Source: Phoenix dactylifera (taxonomy: Eukaryota; Streptophyta; Magnoliopsida; Arecales; Arecaceae). Taken from it: a stretch of DNA of 64,000 bases. Each line of letters opens with the position of its first letter. The stretch's first letter is position 1. The stretch covers positions 7,427,605-7,491,604 of the forward strand of contig NC_052409.1 in assembly GCF_009389715.1 (NCBI RefSeq), written 5' to 3'. Both the position numbers and the translations under genes were made by a program. Of the stretch, positions 56,735 through 64,000 are shown piece after piece. The notes beneath the pieces were generated by a model. That model did not search any database, was not told the origin of the DNA, and saw only the letters and a program-made list of their open reading frames with translations.

Positions 56735-58762
56735 CTACCGTACCATACTGTGTTTGTTTGATGAATTGAATGAATTGTCTACTTGTACCGGTGTAGGAAG
56801 AGATGCTGAAGTTGGATGAGATGAAGGTGTAGGTGACTGAGATGAAGGTGTAGAAGGTATCTGTGACAGAGCAGTGGAAATGGGACTGCCTGATGTGGAC
56901 TGTAAGTCGTAAGATGATGGGACTAATAATGAAAACGGTAATAATGGAGGTAGTGTTGATGTGGTGCTTTTAGCTTGGGCCAAAGGAAATGAAGACTCAT
57001 CAAATGTAACGTGTCTGGATATGAACACTTTTCCTATTTGAGGGTTGTAACATCTATAAGCCTTGTATTGAAGAGCATAGCCCAAGAATACACAAGGATA
57101 TGATCTTGGAGATAGCTTCCCCACTGTGTATGGTTTCAACCAAGGATAACATTGACAACCAAACATTTTTAAAAAATGATAATCAGGCAGTCTCTGAAAT
57201 AGTACTGCAAATGGTGATTTAGAGTTCAAACTCAAGATTGGTAACCTGTTTATCAGGTGTACAGCCGTTAACAAAGCTTCTACCCAGAAGTGTAGAGGGG
57301 CTAATGAGTGAATGAGAAGGCTCCTAACAGTTTCTAATAAGTGACGGTGCTTCCTTTCAGCACTCCCGTTTTGTTCAGGTGTGTGGGGTGCAGATATTTG
57401 ATGTTCAATTCCTGATAGGTGAAATAATTTTTGAAACCTGCCATTGCAGAACTCCCCTCCTCCATCCGAACGAAAAGACTTAATATTGGTAGAGAACTGA
57501 TTTTCAACTAAAGCTTTGAAATGTATAAAATGCTGATATACTTCAGATTTAGCAGTCATAGGGTATATCCAAGAGTATTTTGAGAAATCATCCAAAAACA
57601 GGACATAGAAACGATACCCACTGGTGGATGCCATGGAAGATGGCCCCCATACATCTGAACGTATCAGCTGGAGAGGTTTATTTGAGCGCTCTGTTGTTGA
57701 TCCAAAAGGTAATTTGTGAGACTTTGCAAGGCTGCATGGCTGACAGAATCCAGAGCCTTTAGTTGAGTGAGGAACTTTCAGTAGATGAAGTATTTGGGAA
57801 AGTGTTCCAGCCACTGGATGCCCAAGACGTTGATGCCAAATTGAAAAAGATGAACTGTCTGATAGTAGTGCACACTGGTTATTGGAAATTGCAGCAGATT
57901 TTGGTGAAGCAAAGGAGAATGGAATGGTGTACAAGCCCTCAGTATAGCTCCCCTTGAACAGAATTTTGTTGGAATTCTTGTCCTTGATTATGCAGCCGGT
58001 ATCATCAAACATTATAGTGCAATTATTATCAGAGGCAAGCTTGTAAACAGATAATAAATTTCTGAAAATATGTGGCATATGTAATAATTTGGAGAGATAA
58101 AAAGAATAATTTGGTGTGTGTAAGGTACCGGTACCATGCTGATTAATGGAAAGAGCATCCCCATTGCCAACCGTGACCTGTTCTTGTCCATGGTATTGAG
58201 TTGGCTTGTGAATAACGGAAGAATTGCTGGTGATATGGGATGTCGCGCCGCTGTCCATCACCCAGTCTTGAATACGAGATGGTCCAGCAGATAAAAACGC
58301 TTGAGATTGATGCTGGTTTGTTGCTAGACGATGAGGCTGATGCACAGATTCTTGATTCAGACTATTGGTTTGTAATGAATTAACTCCCTTGTATCTGAAG
58401 TCAGTTCTGAACCAACAATTGGCTGCTGTGTGTCCACGTTTACAGCAGATTTGACATTCAGGTAGAGGTTGCAGATCTCTTGTTCTACTGGTTGATGACC
58501 CTGTAACAGGGGATTGAAAAAATCTGCCTCTACCTCGACTTCTGTTGAAGAAGGTTCTGCCTCTGCCTCGGCCTCTTATAGTAGACAATGCATATGCTGG
58601 ATCTGATGCAGCTGAGGGGTGATTTTTATTGTTTATGATAAGTTCTTCGCTACTGAGCAGAGCATAGAGCTCATCTAACGATATGTTAAATGCTCTAGTG
58701 CGAATGGCAGTGTTAAAGGAGTCATATGACTCAGGCAAACCATTCAAGATGTGTAAGATCAC
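56735..58762 (-). pseudogene. Copia gag end, protease and integrase
   Basis: 675 codons open. The gag end has HILNGLPESYDSF, an Arg/Gly-rich RGRGRGRTFFNRSRGRGRFF stretch and a CCHC knuckle (CQICCKRGHTAANC). The protease motif is WVMDSGATSHIT. The integrase zinc domain is WHQRLGHPVAGTL...CQPCSLAKSHK, and the core has SDVWGPSSM, FLDDFSKYSWIY, FRSDGGGEF and HTPEQNGSAERKHRHL (all three acidic residues), then FGCQCYPWLKPY and VFLGYALQYKAYRC. The first ATG is not the native start: gag begins upstream in other frames. Confidence 0.9.
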
Positions 58763-59372
58763 ATCCTCTGGACTGGAACAGAACCGGCAGCTAAAAAGGC
58801 ATCTACCTTGGATCTGATTGAATGGAGGTACTGATGCATTGGTAAATCATTTTTTCTGATGTTAGACAGCTCGTTCTTGAGCTGAATAATATGACTCCTA
58901 GTAGAGGAGTTGAGCCTCCGATCTAATGTCGACCATATCTGGTGAGTATGTTCAAGATTAATGATGTAGGGGAGAATGGCAGATGATATCGTTGATGTCA
59001 ACGCCGTGGCCAACAATTGATCAGTCAGTAAGCTATCTTGGTAATCAGATGCAGTAGGATCATCTGATGTGAGTCTTGAAAATGAGTTTTCATCCAGAAC
59101 TCAAGAAACCCACTGGCTCGAAATATTCGGACAATTTGTGAACGCCATATGAGGTAATTATCAGTAGACAGTTGAGAAGATACCAGAATGTGGATTTTTG
59201 ATAAGACGAACTTGAGTTTTGGAGATAAGAGGGGATCATCATCGCCTCTTGTGGTATCGTCTATTCCTTCGGTGCTTGCTCGCCTGATTCGGGTAGGAGG
59301 TCCTGAATTCATCTCTGGTTCTTCGTCTTCTTCAATATCAGGTAACGCTACCTCAAGATGGATTCGAGGCAT
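58763..59372 (-). pseudogene. Copia gag, N-terminal part
   Basis: Two frames: 59372-59025 starts MPRIHLEVALPDIEEDEEPE and includes VSSQLSTDNYLIWRSQIVRI. 59016-58759 continues LEHTHQIWSTLDRRLNSSTRSHIIQLKNELSNIRK and ends SIRSKVDAFLAAGS. They fit the UBN2-type Copia gag. The frameshifts are at about 59020 and 58768. Confidence 0.83.
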
Positions 59373-59536
59373 ATGATGATCATCTAACCAGTTTTACTGA
59401 AAGTGAAAACCGGTGTTACTGATTTTGGCAGATGAAGAAAAAAAAATCAAGAAGACTCCAGAGAATCTCCATCTTCATTGCAAATCTTGGAAGCTGTGGT
59501 TTCAGATCTATATGCAGGAACTTTGCTCTGATACCA

Positions 59537-59877
59537 TGATAGAATTTGAGAAGAAAGAATAGAAACAGAAACTGTATTCTGTTCTCAGGATATATTGAAA
59601 CAGAGTTGTATGTAACAGCGTTTCATTGAAAACATTTTACAAATACGATCTGGGATGAAGCTACAGTAACAGAGAAAACAGAAAGAATGGAGTGAATGCA
59701 CTATAGTTCAGAATTACATTCATTTATATAGTAATGGCATGTATTCTGGATTGTTCTATGATCCGGTTGATCCAGCTGGAGTTGATGTAGTCTGTCCAGC
59801 TGGGAATGAAGCTGAATCAGTTGATCCTCTAACTGATTCAGTTGAGTCAGTTTGCTTGAAGCTTCTAGAACTCAATA
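59537..59877 (-). repeat. Small Copia element 5' LTR
   Basis: 341 bp. A TATA box (minus-strand TATATAAATG) lies at about 59719-59729, so transcription starts toward gag. It is preceded in the element's direction by the GTTAT TSD. Confidence 0.92.
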
Positions 59878-60330
59878 GTTATATCTATTCTTGGATGGAG
59901 AGGGACATCATAATTGATGAAAGAGAAGAAAGCCATCACAGAGACTGAACCTGATAAATCTCCTGTCTTTGGGAGGCTCATTACATCTGATGTCAAGCTA
60001 TCCAGCACAGACAACATTGAATTTTTCATTCAGAGGTGCAAAACATATTAGCCAACTTGACCTGTTTGTCCTGTAATGTGAGACATACACAAATATATGG
60101 CTGCAAGTGCTAGTTTATAGGATACAGCTTATAATTTTTAAACTTATCAGTGACTATCACAAAGCTCTTGTCAAGGGGTTAACTGTAGAAGGTAATAAAT
60201 CTACATAGTTCGAGGGCTCATCTAGCAAAAGGTCTTCTAAAATCTAGTGTAAAGTTTGATATTAAGAGAGCTTATAATACAATGTTGGTGATATCCTTTT
60301 TACCTGTGTCAGGAATGAGTTCTAGAATTG

Positions 60331-60757
60331 ATAAATGAGAAATTGTATCACCAGTTCATTCAGCCCCTTCATGAATAGCATTATAGTTCTTATTTTTAAC
60401 TTCCTGTGTAGAAACTTCGATTCGGTGATGCTCTTCCATTGTTTCCTCTGTATTATGTTGGAAGGCTACTCACTGCGTGTGCTTGTAGGAAGAACTGCAG
60501 GTGGCCCCACAGATCACAATGCTTGAAGAAGAGGTGCCAAATACCTACAATCTGGTTAATCTGCTATATATAATCATCTTTCCATAGATAATCATTTAGT
60601 ACTTACTGTTTTATATACACCACAAAAATTATGAAGATAATATGTAGTTTACTCTTCAATATTCTCATAACACATCTTTTAAACATTTTTACCCTAACCC
60701 TCAACTGACTTCCTAACCCATGCCCATCCATTGTTGATTCCTTAGCAGCCGAGTCCC

Positions 60758-60812
<55 letters not shown>

Positions 60813-62390
60813 TCTCGAGCCTCATTTGTTGTTAAAAGGCAATATATTTTTGTCCATCTGCAATTTTGGCTACCATTAACTCGGATTCAATCATCGAAAC
60901 TAGCAGGACTGATTTGTACAAACAATTAACTTTACAAGGATTTTTACATAAATATTGAAGAACAAGAATTAATATGCAAGTATGAAACAAATTTCCCAAT
61001 TTAATTTGCGAAATAACCTTTCAAAAAATTAACACCTATAAACAGGCATCAAATAATTATATTATATTAGTTTATCTTGTGATTCCTCAAAGTCATCTTG
61101 AGGATGCGTTACAATTTGCACAAGGGTTATGATAGCAATTCAGCTATGCAGTGGCTCAAGCCTTTGGCTGCTCAACTGAATCAAGCTGAAAGCACGACCT
61201 TTAGAGGTCTGAATTGCGCATTCATGACTAAATGATGACATTTCTATCGTCCACGATGATGGATCATGAAGGGATATTGGTCTCAGGAGCCACAAACATG
61301 AAAGAGCTCACTCAAATAAGAAAATGATCAATCATGTGTTGTATAACATCTGCACCCTCTGCATGCATAAAATAATATTTCACCTGCAAGGAACACCCTT
61401 ACAAATCAACCATTGAGAGACAGATGTGCAGACAGACACAGAGAGAGAGAGAGAGAGAGAGAGACCTGAATGACACTGTGTGCAGCAAACCTTTGTCTGC
61501 TGCTGTGGAAGCTAACATCGACTCTTTCCCACGATACACGGGTGAGGCCTATTACCATCTTTTCTGCAAATGATGATCCAAATGAGGGTGTATGTCAATC
61601 AAATGCAGTTTCTTGGTACGCTGAATTTATCTGCAAGCTGCACTGATAATGGCCAAAAGTCCTCCAGAGAACAAAATCCAGATTGGACATAAACATACAA
61701 TCAAACAACTATACTGATTATTTATTAGTTAACGATGGAAAATTTTAAGAAAACCTGCACAAAATTTCAGTGGCTGTTGCAAAACACATCCGAAACAGAC
61801 AAAATTATAGTGAAGAAGAGAAAAGACGAAAAATATTAAAACATGAGAGCATAGGTCAACTGTCAGGGTTCTCTTACACATTTTTTTTCTTTGTTTCAGT
61901 CACTTCTGCATGCAAAATCCAAGCTGGTTGAATAAATGTGTTAGAGAATCATCAGCCAGCCACTCACATTTTTGAGGTTTAGAGCCTCCTCCCAGGTGGC
62001 AGCCGCAATTAATGTGGTCAATAGCATTAGAGAATTCCAAGTTTTATAACTGTGGTGCCAATATCGATGGATTTAATTAGATTAAATATTTGAGCAGCAG
62101 CTTTTTTTAAAGTGAAATGTTCTTAACATTAACTGATGAGGCAATGTAGGGACAAATGATATAAAATTACCATGGCACTTCTTTAGAGATAATGATTTTA
62201 TAATTTTGACAAAAATAAAACCACAGCATAAGCAATAACTCCACAATATCATTTTGTTCACGGTACGTATATTTGTGGATATAGCGATTACTTCACTGTA
62301 AGTATATAATTCTACTAATTCTTGGTATGGATGCTAACATCCCAAAACCTAATTCAAATCCTATAATAGCCCTCCTGTACTTCAGCAAAC
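60331..62390. other. Intergenic with GA microsatellites
   Basis: (GA)n at 60759-60808 and 61440-61463. Otherwise AT-rich, with no coding frame of protein character. Confidence 0.5.
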
Positions 62391-62524
62391 ATGCACATGC
62401 ACACACACAAGAGCATGCACATGCACACGCACAAGTGCATGCACATGCACAAGCACATATGTGTGTGTGTATATGTATGTATGTATGTATTTTTGTGTGT
62501 TTGTGTGCGTGTGCATGCGAACGC
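62391..62524. repeat. (CA)n-rich then (TG)n-rich alternating tract
   Basis: ATGCACATGCAC-type repeats (62391-62455) switch to TGTGTG, (TATG)n and TGCGTG repeats (62456-62524). Almost perfect purine-pyrimidine alternation with CA then TG strand bias gives both Z-DNA and foldback potential. Open frames on both strands here are compositional. Confidence 0.8.
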
Positions 62525-62867
62525 GTGGATATGTTTAAGATTGAAATATGAACCTTCAGCCAATGCCCTAAGTGTTGAATAGTACTGAAATAGGTGATGT
62601 AGCCTAGAGACTAATCTATAAGACTTTTGCTGCTGGACTTTTGGATTTTAGCAATATCCTGATAGAAAAAAAATTATGGATTCGAAGATTCAAGAAATAG
62701 CTTAGCATTCCAAGCTGAAATTTTGTCCCAGAGCTAAAATCTGAAGTTTGAACTAAAACTGGGAAACCAACTTTTGATCCTTAAGGAATTTGATCTTTTC
62801 TTTTCAGCATCTTTGTCGCATTTAATTAAATTTTATTCATATAAATTATTGATGATTCTGAGGGCTC

Positions 62868-64000
62868 TGTTGGAATTTAACCTGCTGAGTCATCACCTGC
62901 TTGACCACCCCAATTCAATCACCTCTCTTGCTTGACCTAAGGACTAACCTACTTAAGCAACCGGGCTAAGTAGGTGAGTCATCTAGTGGGCCCCACCAGC
63001 TTAGCCAAGAAAACTTGCCTACAAATAGAGACAAGGGGGACCAGCTAAGGAGGAAAGGAAGATGGTGAAGTGGAGGAGGAGAAGAAGAATTTGGATAGGC
63101 TTTTGTGGATTTCACTAGTTTTAAATGGTAAGTAACTTCTCCATGCATCTTGAGTTAAAGTATTATTTGAATTTTGAAATCAATCTCAAGAATTCATGTT
63201 CCAATATTCTAATTCATATAGTCTTTTCTAAAAACTATGGATTTCCTTGTGACCCTCCCGTGCCTTCAGAAATTAAGGTTTTAAGATTTGTTTTCTAATT
63301 TTGAATCTCTTAGCCACTTACCTGTTTGCATGTGTTCTGAAATTCAGAATCCTAGTGTCTTTTCGAAAATTGGTGGACTACTCTGTTAGTAATTCTTCCA
63401 TGTGACTTGGAATCAAATTCTATTTGTTTCTTTGAAACTTGTGGTCAACATCAAGATTGTCATTTTGAAGTTGTAAGCATAACTATTGTTTTCAAAGCCT
63501 GCAATCTTTGACATTTCAATTCTTCAATTGAATTGACTCTCAAAAGTTGTCTTGAAACTTACCTATTCTTACTTTGGATATGTGGACTTAAGTTAGCATT
63601 AAAAATATTCATTTTTATCTTGAAACATTGGACTTGCAAGTGCTTTGAAATAGTTATTTTCAAATTAATATATCTCCTTTGATTTGAAATCATATAGTTT
63701 TGGGGCATTTTAAATACTAGTTTTGATACAAAATGTCTGTTCTCTTTGAAGCTTTTATTAATTGAAAAGTGGACCCTTAGCTAGAAGGTATATGAGTGAC
63801 CCCACTTGAGTTCCAATTGGAACCTCTATCTGGGTGCTATTTATGGCCTTATCTGGATTGGCAATGAGGATTTAAATGGAACCCAAGCTAGGTGGCATAT
63901 CAGTGGCTTCACTCAAATTATTGATGGGGAACCACTGGTTATAAGGTATATATGGACCCTTAGCTAAATGATAACTGCGGACCTCAAGGATATGAGTGGC
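62868..64000 (+). mobile_element. Possible start of another LTR element (partial)
   Basis: TGTTGGAATTTAACCTGC at 62868 resembles an LTR start. A weak TATA-like ACAAATAG (63021-63028) is followed by a GA-rich leader. From about 63775 to the end are loosely repeated phrases (GGAACC, AGGTATATRAGTGG, CCTTAGCTARA). The partner LTR would lie beyond the window, so this is tentative. Confidence 0.25.

Larger units (their letters stand above)
54754..59877 (-). mobile_element. Copia retrotransposon, 5.1 kb, recent but broken
   Basis: LTRs of 341 bp at both ends, differing at only about four positions. The TSD is GTTAT (54749-54753, 59878-59882). A minus-strand TGGTATCAGAGC primer-binding site (59525-59536) abuts the 5' LTR, and a polypurine tract (TTGTAGGGGGG) abuts the 3' LTR at 55095-55105. 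gag, protease, integrase, RT and RNase H are in Copia order. Single-base frameshifts near 59020, 58768, 56720 and 56255 break the polyprotein. Small size, short LTRs and a single Copia polyprotein suggest the Ale/Retrofit group (tentative). Confidence 0.93.
54440..60330 (+). mobile_element. Very old LINE RT remnant, split by the Copia element
   Basis: Left of the Copia element a plus-strand frame near 54640-54690 reads DGTKNFFYDIFHQSSS, like the DGDRNTKFFH linker of LINE ORF2. On the right, 60235-60285 reads LLKSSVKFDIKRAYNTM, like the catalytic KVDLRKAYD block of LINE RT. Order and spacing fit one LINE interrupted at 54753/59878. It is heavily mutated and of a different type from the RNase H-bearing family. 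Confidence 0.4.

Noticed and set aside
62327-62582. Three overlapping His- or Cys-rich frames at the CA/TG tract
   Set aside because: Simple-sequence translation on both strands, no real gene.
63770-64000. A clean tandem satellite at the right edge
   Set aside because: Phrases recur but with irregular spacing and poor identity, so only a possible LTR start was reported.

Overview
This is a plant nuclear window, most likely from a monocot and plausibly a palm. The evidence is intron-containing plant genes, a GC-rich single-exon DAD1-type lipase, long GA/CT and AT microsatellites, and a Sirevirus-type Copia element with an envelope-like ORF. The organism is inferred from style only; no sequence here proves the species. 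Most of the window is mobile DNA in nested layers.

Host genes, in order: (1) 5270-6466 (+), an intact single-exon chloroplast phospholipase A1 of the DAD1 group (jasmonate precursor release), with a TATA box, a G-box and an AATAAA signal. (2) 9645-18053 (+), a 2-oxoglutarate/Fe(II) dioxygenase pseudogene. A 6.5-kb LINE (9663-16182) sits six codons after its ATG, flanked by a 16-bp target-site duplication (TSD); downstream exons carry a TAA stop and a frameshift. (3) 44933-45655 (+), a group IX ERF transcription factor gene whose reading frame is broken by several single-base indels. (4) 47833-53420 (+), a four-exon gene for a 161-residue protein of unknown function with a C-terminal hydrophobic segment. 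A 51-bp imperfect inverted repeat in its intron 1 resembles a small-RNA precursor.

Mobile layers: 22003-37150 (-) is a Sirevirus-like Copia element, complete from LTR to LTR with TSD AGATC. It has gag, protease, integrase, RT/RNase H, a 479-codon env-like ORF and multiplied polypurine tracts. Its integrase is split by a CACTA DNA transposon (28725-32877, TSD TGG), which itself carries a piece of a hAT transposase. 54754-59877 (-) is a second, smaller Copia element (341-bp LTRs, TSD GTTAT), apparently inserted in an old, badly decayed LINE. 38728-39167 is a 440-bp TRIM element (TSD ATATT). Several 5'-truncated LINE tails, some only RNase H remnants and one only 21 nt long, are scattered at 1, 2, 20, 21, 42.5 and 47 kb. 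A tandem array of about 310-bp units lies at 39.7-40.7 kb, and the right edge (62868-64000) may be the start of another LTR element.

The best candidates for a second look are the LINE-split dioxygenase, the intronic foldback, the GAGACGTCTC palindrome family shared by the Sirevirus LTRs and the region just upstream of its env-like ORF, and the three-level Sirevirus/CACTA/hAT nest. I saw no tRNA, rRNA or CRISPR array and no clear evidence for a wholly new multi-gene system.
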